Assembly (NCBI RefSeq): GCF_005502885.1
Contig: NZ_SCMR01000004.1
Span: 124,001 to 188,000, forward strand
Origin: Microbacterium sp. 2FI
GTDB taxonomy: Bacteria > Actinomycetota > Actinomycetes > Actinomycetales > Microbacteriaceae
Length of the DNA stretch: 64,000 nt
Direction: 5' to 3'
Shown here: piece by piece, positions 9,036 to 17,231 of the stretch
How the letters are laid out: each line of letters starts with the position of its first letter
How positions within the stretch are numbered: the first letter of the stretch is position 1
Program-made: the position numbers and the translations under genes
Notes under the pieces: generated by a model
The model's database searches: none
What the model saw: only the letters and a program-made list of their open reading frames with translations
What the model was told of the DNA's origin: nothing

Positions 9036-9050
9036 CCGACAGATCGTCCG
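9036..9050 (+). repeat. Direct repeat copy 2 upstream of the amine operon
   Basis: Second exact copy of CCGACAGATCGTCCG (first at 8946-8960). It lies immediately beyond the glycosylase stop codon, on the same strand and orientation as copy 1. Confidence 0.5.
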
Positions 9051-9072
9051 TCGTGGCCCTCGCGGTGGCGCG

Positions 9073-9861
9073 TCAGGTCTGGCACTTCGGGCACCAGAAC
9101 ACGATCCGCTCCCGCGTCACGTCGGCACCGAGGCGGCCGCCGCGGATGAGGGTTCCGCAGCGGCGGCACGGCTTCCCCTCACGTCGGTAGACCCAGGTCG
9201 TGCGGCCGGGGCGCGCGTCGCCCGTGAACGTGCGGTCGCGGCGATCGCGGTTGGCGCGGATCATGCGCGCGCCGAGATCCACGAGGGCGGCGGCATCCGT
9301 CTCGTTCGCGGGCGTCGTGGGAAGGATGCCGCGGACGAAGAGGATCTCATTGGCGTACTCGTTTCCGAACGCGGCGATGCTGCGCTGATCCTGGATCGCG
9401 ATGTGGACCGGGCGCGTGTCGGCGCCGAGGCGCCGCGCAGCCTCGACCGGATCCCAGTCGTCGGAGAGCGGATCGGGCCCGAGATAGCCGACGAGCTGAT
9501 CCTCGTCGCGCGTGGGGACCACGCTGATCTCGGCGAGGTCGAAGCCGACCGCCTCCCACGCGGTGCCGTCGGCGGCGGTCGCACCGATCACGGCCCGCGC
9601 CTGGAACGCCGGCCGGCGCCAGCGCTCGCCCCGCCGGTGCACCGCCCACTCGCCCTCCATCTTGAGGTGCGAGTGCAGCGTGTACTCGCCGATGCGGTGC
9701 AGCAGGTGCTTGCCGCGGGCGACGACCGCGACGACGCGCTTGCCGCGGAGGTCGACGGTGGCAGCCTGCGGCACGCGCAGCTCGAAGCGGGTGACCTCGG
9801 TGCCGGCGAGCGCGTCGTTCAGGCGCCGAGCGGTGCGGAAGACGGTGTCGCCCTCAGGCAC
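9073..9861 (-). CDS. nei: Fpg/Nei-family DNA glycosylase (endonuclease VIII-like)
   Basis: 262 residues. It begins MPEGDTVF, placing the catalytic N-terminal proline (after Met removal) and the Glu of the Fpg/Nei active site exactly as expected; the TVF variant is typical of Nei rather than MutM. A C-terminal zinc finger is present (CRRC, then WCPKC about 20 residues later). It excises oxidised pyrimidines and cleaves the abasic site. The start overlaps the stop of the Lhr helicase by eight bases, so it is the downstream gene of a two-gene unit. The Lhr-Nei pairing recurs in actinobacteria and supports a joint DNA-repair role. Which Nei paralog (Nei1 or Nei2) this is was not settled. Confidence 0.9.
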   Translation of the reverse strand: MPEGDTVFRTARRLNDALAGTEVTRFELRVPQAATVDLRGKRVVAVVARGKHLLHRIGEYTLHSHLKMEGEWAVHRRGERWRRPAFQARAVIGATAADGTAWEAVGFDLAEISVVPTRDEDQLVGYLGPDPLSDDWDPVEAARRLGADTRPVHIAIQDQRSIAAFGNEYANEILFVRGILPTTPANETDAAALVDLGARMIRANRDRRDRTFTGDARPGRTTWVYRREGKPCRRCGTLIRGGRLGADVTRERIVFWCPKCQT

Positions 9862-12800
9862 GCGATCCCTCGCGGGCGGCCTCTGTCGTCGACTGTCGAC
9901 GCAGCGTCAAGCCGCGCGGCGACTCGACGAACCCGGCATCCCGGAGCGCGCGCCCGACGCCCGTGCCGTAGACGAACGCGCCGTTGACCTGCTCGATCGT
10001 GATGGTGTCGAGCCTGCGCGCGCGGGCCGTGGCAGCCAGGTCGTGCGCGGCCTTCGCGATGACATCTTCTTCGCCGGTGAAGGCGAGCGCCGATTTGCCG
10101 CCGCGCTCGAGATAGAGCACGAGCGCCCCGTCGACGAGGACCACGAGTCCGCCGGCCTTGCGACCGGGGCGATGCCCGACGCCTTCGAGCGCGGGCCACG
10201 CGAGCGCCGCGCCGTACGGATTGGCGGGGTCGGTCGCGGCGAGGGTCACCGCCCGCAGCGGCGGCGGGTCGGCGAGGGCGGCGTACTCGCGGAGTCGGTC
10301 GACGGTGGCGGATGCCGCGAACTGCGCCGCGCCGAGCTTCTCGATCACGTACCCACGTCGGCAGTGCCCGGCCTCTTCGAAACCGGCGAGCACGCGATAG
10401 GCCAGGGCGAAGCCCCCCGGCAGGCCCTCGGTCTGCACGGATCCGCGCGTGACGACGCCGTAGCGGTCGAGGAGGAGGCCCGCCGCGGCGGCCGCGCGCA
10501 CCGAGGGATCGGTCTCGGGCGCGGGCACGAGCGCCCAGCGCCCGCCGATCGCGGACGGGCGCGGCGGTACGGACGACGCGACGGCGCGCACGGCGGCACC
10601 GCGGTACATCCGCGCTCGCGGAGTCTTGCGGGCCACGCGATGCGCCTGCGAACCGCCGCCGACGAGCGTGCGGACGGGGGCGAACGTGTCGTTGGTGACG
10701 CGGCCTGCCCACGTCAGCCGCCAGAGCGCCTCGATGACCGCCTGCTCGCTGTCGGCGCCGGTGAGTCCGCGCAGCTGTGCCGCGAAGTACCCGCCGCCCG
10801 CACCGAGCGCCGCGACCAGCTGTGCGTCGAGCGAACCGGCGGCGGGAGCTTCGGCCTCGTCGGGGATTGCGAGCGACAGCGCGGCTGCATCGGCCGGGTG
10901 CAGCGCGATCCAGCCGTCACGTCCCGGCAGGCTGCCGTGACCGGTCCAGAGCACCTCGCCCGCGGCCGTCAGCTCGTCGAGCATCGCCGGGGCGTAGTCG
11001 CGCACGCGGGAGGGAAGCACGAGCGACTCCCACGCACTCGCCGGGATCGGCACACCCGCGAGCTGCTCGACGACGGCGAGCACGCCGTCGATGCCCTCGA
11101 GCGGCCGTGTGATGTGCTGCCACGCCGGCAGGAAGCGCGCGAACGCATCCTGCGGCACGGGCTCGACGCTGCCGCGGATCGCCGCGAGCGACCGCATGCG
11201 CAGCCGCCGGAGCACCTCGGTGTCGCACCACTCGGAGTCGTCGCCGCGCTGGGATGACTCGGGCAGGAAGAACCCGCTCGTGACCCGCCCCTGCGACTCG
11301 AGCCGCTGCAGGGTGTGGCGCGCGACGGCGATGCCGATGCCGAGTCGCTCGGCGACGGCATCCGTCGCGAAAGGACCGTGCGTGCGCGCGAACCTCGCCA
11401 CGAGATCGCCGAGCGGGTCGGCGAGGGGCTCGAGGAAGGCGGTCGGGATGCCGACGGGCAGCGCCACGCCGAGCGCATCGCGCAGGCGCCCGGCGTCTTC
11501 GATCGCGGCGACGCGAGGTGTGCCGGCGATCGTGACGGGGATCGCGCGACGCGACGCGATGAGCGCGTCGAGGAGGGCGGCGGCGGAGTCGGTGGGGGTG
11601 CGCTTCGTCTCGCTGCGCTCGCTCAGCGACCCGGGATCGCGATCGGGGCCGGGGTGGCTCGGCGGCCCGAGAAGCGACCCGGGGTCGAGGCGCACGGCGA
11701 CCTCGGCGGCGTCGAGGGGGCCGAGGATGCGCAGCAGGTCGGCGACGCCCTCGATGCCACGTGCGCGGCGTTCGGGGTCGAGGCGCTGCGCCTCGCGCTC
11801 GAACTGCGCGATGACGTCGGGGTCGAGGAGCTCGCGCATCTCGACCTTGCCGAGGAGCTCCGACAGCAGCGCCGGATCGACCGAGAGCGCCGCCGCGCGG
11901 CGCTCGGCCAGGGGCGAATCGCCCTCGTACATGAACGCGCCGACGTAGCCGAACAGCAGGTCGCGGGCGAAGGGCGACGGCTGCGCAGGCTCGGTCTCGA
12001 TGAGCCGGATGCTGCGATCGCCGATGCTGCGTGCCAGCCGCAGCAGTGCGGGAACGTCGTAGACGTCCTGCAGCACCTCGCGGAGGGTCTCGAGGATGAT
12101 CGGGAACGTCGGGTAGCGTCGGGCGACCTCGAGCAGCTGTGCCGACCGCTGCCGCTGCTGCCACAGCGGCGTGCGCCTTCCGGGGTCGCGGCGGGGGAGC
12201 AGCAGCGCACGCGCCGCGCACTCGCGGAAGCGCGAGGCGAACAGGGCCGAGCCGCCGACCTCGTCGGTGACGATCTGCTCCAGCTCGTCGGGGTCGAAGA
12301 CGAAGAGCTCTGCGCCGGGCGGCTCGGCCTCGGCATCCGGAACCCGGGCGATGATGCCGTCGTCACTCGCGACGGCCGATCCTTCGACGCCCAGGCGCTC
12401 GCGGATGCGCGCGTTCACGGCCAGGGCCCACGGGGCGTGCACCTTCATGCCGTACGGGGAATGCAGGATCACTCGCCAGTCGCCGACCTCGTCGCGCCCG
12501 CGTTCGACGGTGAGCTGACGGTCGGTGGGAAGCGTGCCGGTGGCTTCGCGCTGCTCGGCGAGATAGGCGAGGAGGTTGTCCTGCGCGTTGTCGTCGAGGC
12601 CGGCGGCGCGCAGGCGCTCCTCGGCCTTGTCGGGCTTCGCGGCAGCGACCTCGCGCGAGAACTTGCCGAGCGCCTCGCCGAGCTCGGCCGGGCGACCGAT
12701 GCCGTCACCGTGCCAGAACGGCACCTTGCCGGGCTGCCCGAACGCCGGCAGCACATTCACCCGGTCGTGGGTGATCTCGACGATGCGCCAACTGGTCGTG

Positions 12801-14608
12801 CCGAGCGTGAAGACGTCATTGACGCGCGACTCGTAGACCATCTCCTCGTCGAGCTCGCCGACACGGGCGTTGGCCGACTCTCCCGCGATGAAGACGCCGA
12901 AGAGCCCCCGGTCGGGGATCGTCCCGCCGCTGGTCACGGCGATGCGCTGCGAGCCCGGCCGGCCGGTGAGCGTGCCCTGATCACGATCCCAGATGAGGCG
13001 GGGACGGAGCTCTGCGAACTCGTCGGACGGGAAGCGCCCGGCGAGCAGGTCGAGCGTGGCCTCGTAGGCCGAGCGGGGGAGCGAGCGGAACGGCGCACTG
13101 CGCTTGAGGGTTTCGTACCATCCCTCGACGTCGACCGGGCCGAGGGCGGATGCCGCGACCGTCTGCTGCGCCAGGATGTCGAGCGGGTTCTGCGGGATCG
13201 AGATCGCCTCGATCTGCCCGGCCAGCATCCGCTCGGTGACGATCGCCGTGTGCAGGACGTCGCCGCGGTGCTTCGGGAAGAGCGCGGCGCGGCTGACTTC
13301 GCCGACCTGGTGGCCCGCGCGGCCGATGCGCTGCAGACCGCTCGCCGCGCTCGGCGGCGCCTCGACCTGGATCACGAGATCGACCGCGCCCATGTCGATG
13401 CCGAGCTCGAGGCTGCTGGTCGCGACGACGCACCGCAGGATGCCGGACTTCAGCTCTTCCTCGACCTGCGCCCGCTGCTCCTTCGACACCGAGCCGTGGT
13501 GGGCCTTCGCGAGCACGGGGTCGGCTCCGGCGGTCGCCCCGGCCTGTGCCATCGTCGCCGCCGGGATCGCGGGGGACGGCAGGGCGAGCCCGAGCCGCTC
13601 CGAGTAGATCTCGTTGAGGCGGCCGGTGAGCCGCTCGCCCAGACGGCGCGAGTTGACGAACACGATCGTGGAGCGGTGCTGCAGGATGCGGTCGACGATC
13701 GCCTCCTCGACGTGCGGCCACACCGAACCCGTGATCTCGGACTCGCCGCTGCTCGCGCGCGGGCGGCCGGCCCCGGCGGTGGTGTCGGCGAACCAGTCCT
13801 CGTCGGGGGCGTCGGGCGCGGCATCCATCCCCCTGCCCATGTCGGAGCCGGGAGGCGGTGGCGGGTTCAGCATGTCGCCGATCGGCACGACGACCTTCAT
13901 GTCGAACGCCTTCGTCGCCCGCGGCGCCACGATCTCGACGGGCGCCGACCCGCCGAGGAAGCGGGCGACCTCGTCGATGGGGCGCACCGTCGCCGACAGC
14001 CCGATGCGCTGCGCGGGCTTGTCGAGGGTGGCGTCGAGGCGCTCGAGGCTCACCGCCAGGTGCGCACCGCGCTTGGTAGCGGCGACCGCGTGCACCTCGT
14101 CGACGATGACGGTGTGCACGCCCTTGAGCGTCTCGCCGGCCCGGCTCGTGAGCATGAGATACAGCGACTCGGGGGTCGTGATGAGGATGTCGGGCGGGGC
14201 CGTGACGAGCTTGCGCCGGTCGCTCGAGGTCGTGTCGCCCGAGCGCACGCCGACGGTGACCTCGGGAACGGCGATGCCGAGGCGGCGCGCTGACTGCCCG
14301 ATGCCGACGAGCGGCGAGCGGAGGTTGCGCTCGACGTCGACGCCGAGGGCCTTCAGCGGCGAGATGTAGAGGATGCGGGTGCGCGTGCCGGGCGAGGTCG
14401 ACGCGTCGAAGGGCTCGCGGAACACGCGGTCGATGGCCCACAGGAACGCCGACAGCGTCTTGCCCGAGCCGGTGGGTGCCACCACGAGGGCGTGCTTGCC
14501 GTGCGAGATCGCCTCCCACGCGCCGACCTGCGCATCGGTCGGCTTCGCGAAGGCGCTGCGGAACCAGTCCTGCGTGGCAGGACCGAACCGCTCGAGCACG
14601 CCGCTCAT
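9854..14608 (-). CDS. lhr: Lhr-type large superfamily 2 helicase
   Basis: 1584 residues, close to the usual length of actinobacterial Lhr. Helicase motifs appear in order: APTGSGKTLS (about 44-53), the DEVH box in VIVDEVHAV, the SAT motif in IGLSATVRP, and QRIGRAGHQ (motif VI). After the helicase core come the winged-helix, beta-barrel and long Lhr-specific C-terminal domains. Lhr proteins are ATP-dependent 3'-to-5' DNA/RNA-DNA helicases in DNA repair. The start MSGVLERFGPATQDWF matches the family. An acidic-polar linker near residues 993-1003 is encoded by a dispersed 31-bp repeat (11601-11631). The gene is the upstream partner of the overlapping glycosylase gene. Confidence 0.93.
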   Translation of the reverse strand: MSGVLERFGPATQDWFRSAFAKPTDAQVGAWEAISHGKHALVVAPTGSGKTLSAFLWAIDRVFREPFDASTSPGTRTRILYISPLKALGVDVERNLRSPLVGIGQSARRLGIAVPEVTVGVRSGDTTSSDRRKLVTAPPDILITTPESLYLMLTSRAGETLKGVHTVIVDEVHAVAATKRGAHLAVSLERLDATLDKPAQRIGLSATVRPIDEVARFLGGSAPVEIVAPRATKAFDMKVVVPIGDMLNPPPPPGSDMGRGMDAAPDAPDEDWFADTTAGAGRPRASSGESEITGSVWPHVEEAIVDRILQHRSTIVFVNSRRLGERLTGRLNEIYSERLGLALPSPAIPAATMAQAGATAGADPVLAKAHHGSVSKEQRAQVEEELKSGILRCVVATSSLELGIDMGAVDLVIQVEAPPSAASGLQRIGRAGHQVGEVSRAALFPKHRGDVLHTAIVTERMLAGQIEAISIPQNPLDILAQQTVAASALGPVDVEGWYETLKRSAPFRSLPRSAYEATLDLLAGRFPSDEFAELRPRLIWDRDQGTLTGRPGSQRIAVTSGGTIPDRGLFGVFIAGESANARVGELDEEMVYESRVNDVFTLGTTSWRIVEITHDRVNVLPAFGQPGKVPFWHGDGIGRPAELGEALGKFSREVAAAKPDKAEERLRAAGLDDNAQDNLLAYLAEQREATGTLPTDRQLTVERGRDEVGDWRVILHSPYGMKVHAPWALAVNARIRERLGVEGSAVASDDGIIARVPDAEAEPPGAELFVFDPDELEQIVTDEVGGSALFASRFRECAARALLLPRRDPGRRTPLWQQRQRSAQLLEVARRYPTFPIILETLREVLQDVYDVPALLRLARSIGDRSIRLIETEPAQPSPFARDLLFGYVGAFMYEGDSPLAERRAAALSVDPALLSELLGKVEMRELLDPDVIAQFEREAQRLDPERRARGIEGVADLLRILGPLDAAEVAVRLDPGSLLGPPSHPGPDRDPGSLSERSETKRTPTDSAAALLDALIASRRAIPVTIAGTPRVAAIEDAGRLRDALGVALPVGIPTAFLEPLADPLGDLVARFARTHGPFATDAVAERLGIGIAVARHTLQRLESQGRVTSGFFLPESSQRGDDSEWCDTEVLRRLRMRSLAAIRGSVEPVPQDAFARFLPAWQHITRPLEGIDGVLAVVEQLAGVPIPASAWESLVLPSRVRDYAPAMLDELTAAGEVLWTGHGSLPGRDGWIALHPADAAALSLAIPDEAEAPAAGSLDAQLVAALGAGGGYFAAQLRGLTGADSEQAVIEALWRLTWAGRVTNDTFAPVRTLVGGGSQAHRVARKTPRARMYRGAAVRAVASSVPPRPSAIGGRWALVPAPETDPSVRAAAAAGLLLDRYGVVTRGSVQTEGLPGGFALAYRVLAGFEEAGHCRRGYVIEKLGAAQFAASATVDRLREYAALADPPPLRAVTLAATDPANPYGAALAWPALEGVGHRPGRKAGGLVVLVDGALVLYLERGGKSALAFTGEEDVIAKAAHDLAATARARRLDTITIEQVNGAFVYGTGVGRALRDAGFVESPRGLTLRRQSTTEAAREGSRA
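11601..11631 (-). repeat. Dispersed repeat, family 1, copy A (inside lhr)
   Basis: The minus strand reads GGTCGCTGAGCGAGCGCAGC and continues to ...GAAGCG. All 31 bases are identical to the intergenic copy at 53808-53838. It is translated in frame within Lhr as SLSERSETKR. Two further degenerate copies are at 32274-32303 and 38561-38587. The GCTGAGCGAGCGCAGC part is a partial inverted repeat, as in REP elements. Confidence 0.75.
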
Positions 14609-14791
14609 CCCTCCATCTTGGTCTGTGGCGGGGACATCGCGGTGGCTTCGGCGGAGCGGGGTATGCAGAGGTTAGGGAATTCTGAGATTCGCGCTGACGG
14701 GGGAGTGCGCCGACGGATGCCGACATAGACTCGGCGGGCGCCCAGCCTGCTGACCCGTGTGGGACCGGGGTGCGATTCCCCGAGGAGTGCG

Positions 14792-15277
14792 ATGGATCCC
14801 ACCGCGCCTGTCCCTCTGACGCGCGCGGCCGCGAGGAGCATAGCGGCCGACGCAGTTGCGCCGCCCGCCGCGCCCGATCGGGCACGGCCCTCCCGTACCG
14901 TCGCGCTCGCGGCCGGCGCCGTGGCGGGCGCCTCGATCATGCTGGCGGTCGCGGGACTGGTCGGGATCTCACCTCTCACAGCGTCGCTCCCACCGGCCAC
15001 GATCGCCGAGCGGGTCGCGGTGCCCGCGCCGTCGCAGTCGCAGCATCCGACCTCGAGGCCGACTCCATCCCCCTCTACGCTGACCGCCACGCCGACCGAG
15101 CCGAGCGAAGCGCCGGTGGCCGACGCCGACGACGCGGCCGCGCCGACCCCCGCCGATCCGGCCCCGGCGCCACCACCCACTGAGCCCGTGGACCCGCCCG
15201 CGGACGAGTCCACGACCGAGACCGCTCCGGGCAAGAGCGCCGAGGCGCCGGGGCGCAACAAGCCGGACAAGCCCTGA
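14792..15277 (+). CDS. Small proline-rich single-pass membrane protein
   Basis: 161 residues of unknown function. A short cytoplasmic N-terminus is followed by one hydrophobic segment (about 38-60, TVALAAGAVAGASIMLAVAG) and then a long disordered tail rich in Pro, Ala, Thr and Asp/Glu, ending NKPDKP. The topology suggests an anchored protein whose tail spans the wall zone. The ATG at 14792 is chosen because GAGGAG lies seven bases upstream; a GTG at 14759 would add 11 residues without such a site. It is transcribed away from lhr and converges on the ABC-F gene, whose stop is nine bases away. No family is recognised. Confidence 0.65.
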   Translation: MDPTAPVPLTRAAARSIAADAVAPPAAPDRARPSRTVALAAGAVAGASIMLAVAGLVGISPLTASLPPATIAERVAVPAPSQSQHPTSRPTPSPSTLTATPTEPSEAPVADADDAAAPTPADPAPAPPPTEPVDPPADESTTETAPGKSAEAPGRNKPDKP

Positions 15278-15286
15278 ACCGACCGG

Positions 15287-16978
15287 TCAGCGTTCGGTGA
15301 TGCCTCCGTCTCGGCCGAGCTCGAGCGTCGTGTCGATGCCGAGTCGGCTGAGGAAGACGTCGTCGTGGCTGACGACGAGCACCGCGCCACGGTAGGCCGC
15401 GAGTGCGTCGACGAGCTGGTCGACGGTGTCGAGGTCGAGGTTGTTCGTCGGCTCGTCGAGCACGATCAGCTGCGGCGGCGGGTCGGCGAGCAGCAGCCGC
15501 GCGAGCGCGACCCGGAACCTCTCGCCGCCCGACAGTGTCGAGACCGGCCGATCCACCGCGGCGCCGCGGATGAGGAAGCGCGCGAGGCGGTTGCGCAGCT
15601 CGGGGACGGGCACAGCGGATGCCGCCGCCTGCACGTTCTCGAGCACCGACGCGTGCTCATCGAGCCCGTCCACCCGCTGGGGGAGGTAGCCGATGCGGTC
15701 GGTGTGGCGTTCACAATTCCGGTTCTGCGGCGAGGGCTCGACCGACTTCCCCGGAATTCCGGGGTCAGCATCCGCCGCCTCGACCAACCATCCGGAGTTA
15801 TGAACAGGGTGAGCCGCTGACCTGGGACGCCCCACCCCCACCAGCTGCTCCAGCAGCGTCGTCTTGCCGACGCCGTTCGCACCCACGAGGGCCACACGTT
15901 CGGGCCCCCGGATCACCCACGACCGCGAACCGTCGCCGATCGTGGCGATGCGTCGCCCGGCCGGAACGCCCGGGTCGGGCAGGTCGATGCGGATCGTGTC
16001 GTCGTCGCGCACCCGACGCCCGGCCTCATCGAGCGCTGCGCGCGCCGAGGCCTCGCGGTCGGCCTTCTCGCCGCGGAGCTTGCCTGCAGACACCTGCGCG
16101 GCGCGCTGCAGATTGCCGGCGACGATGGGCGGCACCCGCTTCTCGACCTGGGCCTTCCGCCCCATCGCCTGGCGGTGCGCGATGGTGTGCTCCGCCTCGA
16201 TGCGCTGGCGCTTCTCGCGCCGCACGGCCTGCGCCGCGGTCTTCTCGGCCTGCCGCGCGGTCTCCTGTTCGGCATCCAGCCGTTCACGCCAGGCCGAGTA
16301 CGGCCCGCCGAAGACCGACAGCTCGCTGCCGTACAGCTCGGCGGTGTCGTCCATCAGATCGAGCAGCGACACGTCGTGGCTGACGACGATGAGCGCACCG
16401 CGCCACCCTCGCACCATGTCGGCGAGCCTCGCGCGCGCGTCGCGGTCGAGGTTGTTGGTCGGCTCGTCGAGGAGCGTGACGGATGCCGCACGCAGGCGGA
16501 TGCCGGCGACGGCGGTGAGCACGGCCTCCCCGCCCGACAGCTCGCCGACGCGTCGGTCGAGCATGTCGGGTGCGAGGCCGGCCTCGGCCAGCGCCGCGTG
16601 CGAGCGGGCTTCGACGTCCCAATCAGAGCCGACTGCGTCGAAGTGGCGCGGGTCGACGTCGCCCGCCTCGATGGCCCGCAGCGCACTGAGCGCCCCGGAA
16701 ACTCCGAGGAGCTCGGCGACAGGTCGGTCGACGTCGAGCGTGAGGCGCTGCGGCAGGTACGCGACATCGGCTGAGGTCGTGATCCGGCCGGAACCCGGCT
16801 CGAGCTCTCGGGCGATCAGTCGCAGCAGCGTGGACTTGCCCGAGCCGTTGCGCCCGACGAGGCCGGTGCGACCAGCGCCGACGGCGCCGGTGATCGAGGT
16901 GAGAGCGGACGTTCCGTCCGGCCATGCGAACGAGACGCGATCGAGGACGACGGACGGGGTGAGGGTATGGGCGGACAT
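15287..16978 (-). CDS. ABC-F family ATPase (ribosome-associated, possible antibiotic resistance factor)
   Basis: 563 residues with two nucleotide-binding domains and no membrane segments, the ABC-F layout. NBD1: GRNGSGKST (42-50), LSGGE (about 147-151), LLDEPTNNLD. NBD2: GANGVGKTT (about 366-374), LSGGERFRVALARLL, VLDEPTNNLD. The charged linker between them (about 230-330, RREKRQRIEAEHTIAHRQ) is the ribosome-contacting region. ABC-F proteins act at the ribosome; many actinobacterial ones protect against macrolides, lincosamides or pleuromutilins. Residues about 392-424, between Walker A and the Q-loop YLPQ of NBD2, are encoded by a 97-bp palindromic element and do not look like normal ABC sequence. 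A candidate leader peptide and hairpin lie upstream (17101-17166). Resistance is an inference. Confidence 0.88.
   Translation of the reverse strand: MSAHTLTPSVVLDRVSFAWPDGTSALTSITGAVGAGRTGLVGRNGSGKSTLLRLIARELEPGSGRITTSADVAYLPQRLTLDVDRPVAELLGVSGALSALRAIEAGDVDPRHFDAVGSDWDVEARSHAALAEAGLAPDMLDRRVGELSGGEAVLTAVAGIRLRAASVTLLDEPTNNLDRDARARLADMVRGWRGALIVVSHDVSLLDLMDDTAELYGSELSVFGGPYSAWRERLDAEQETARQAEKTAAQAVRREKRQRIEAEHTIAHRQAMGRKAQVEKRVPPIVAGNLQRAAQVSAGKLRGEKADREASARAALDEAGRRVRDDDTIRIDLPDPGVPAGRRIATIGDGSRSWVIRGPERVALVGANGVGKTTLLEQLVGVGRPRSAAHPVHNSGWLVEAADADPGIPGKSVEPSPQNRNCERHTDRIGYLPQRVDGLDEHASVLENVQAAASAVPVPELRNRLARFLIRGAAVDRPVSTLSGGERFRVALARLLLADPPPQLIVLDEPTNNLDLDTVDQLVDALAAYRGAVLVVSHDDVFLSRLGIDTTLELGRDGGITER
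15709..15805. mobile_element. 97-bp palindromic (MITE/REP-like) insertion inside the ABC-F gene
   Basis: The ends are imperfect terminal inverted repeats: GTTCACAATTCCGG (15709-15722) and CCGGAGTTATGAAC (15792-15805), matching at 12 of 14 positions. In the middle is a perfect 16-bp palindrome, CCCCGGAATTCCGGGG (15749-15764), sharing the AATTCCGG core with the ends. It is translated in frame as residues about 392-424 of NBD2, at a surface position where family members have a short variable loop. It is more AT-rich than the flanking gene. It has no coding capacity of its own and I saw no second copy in the window. Confidence 0.6.
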
Positions 16979-17100
16979 GAGGCCTCCGAGGTGTCGGTCA
17001 GGCGCTGAAGCGGATGCCGCGGATTCACTCGACGCCCGCGCACGCGCAGGCAGAAGCCGAGGAGGAAGCGGCAGGATCGACGGTCAGCGCGAATTCAGAA

Positions 17101-17134
17101 GCGCTGCCGGCGTCGAGGGTCGACGGAGCAGCGC
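17101..17134 (-). terminator. Candidate attenuator hairpin upstream of the ABC-F gene
   Basis: The minus-strand RNA can fold GCGCTGC (outer stem) and CGTCGA (inner stem) with TCGACG and GCAGCGC, giving a 34-nt two-part hairpin with a three-base loop. TTCTGAATTC follows, a weak U-containing tail. It lies three bases after the stop of a nine-residue reading frame and about 120 nt before the ABC-F start, the arrangement of ribosome-mediated attenuators. Confidence 0.5.
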
Positions 17135-17136
17135 GA

Positions 17137-17166
17137 TTACAGCGCGGTCGCGACGATCAGCTTCAA
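17137..17166 (-). CDS. Candidate leader peptide for the ABC-F gene
   Basis: A nine-codon frame starting with TTG encodes (L/M)KLIVATAL and a TAA stop. It is preceded by GAGGA about six bases before the TTG. Antibiotic-sensing leader peptides of erm and ABC-F genes are similarly short and hydrophobic, and drug-stalled ribosomes on them change folding of the downstream RNA. Here the following hairpin (17101-17134) would be the regulated structure. No homologous leader is recalled with certainty, and a chance nine-codon frame cannot be excluded. Confidence 0.4.
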   Translation of the reverse strand: MKLIVATAL

Positions 17167-17231
17167 CGGAGTTCCTCACAGAGGGGACAAGGCCGGTGCC
17201 ACGATAGCGCATGCACCTGGATGCCGCCCGA

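Noticed and set aside
11315..14293. Long plus-strand frame opposite the Lhr helicase gene.
   Set aside because: Antisense shadow: low-complexity composition, no ribosome site and no homology pattern, while the minus-strand frame shows all helicase motifs.
14769..14785. A tRNA T-arm-like sequence (CGGGGTGCGATTCCCCG).
   Set aside because: No acceptor stem, D-arm or anticodon arm can be folded around it; the 5' and 3' flanks do not pair, and the TTC of the T-loop is TGC. It also overlaps the ribosome site of the membrane protein gene.
17081..17208. A 42-codon frame (ATG at 17208) that overlaps the candidate leader peptide upstream of the ABC-F gene.
   Set aside because: It has no ribosome site, its start lies near the likely -10, and its stop lies beyond the hairpin. 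The nine-codon frame with a ribosome site fits an attenuator better.
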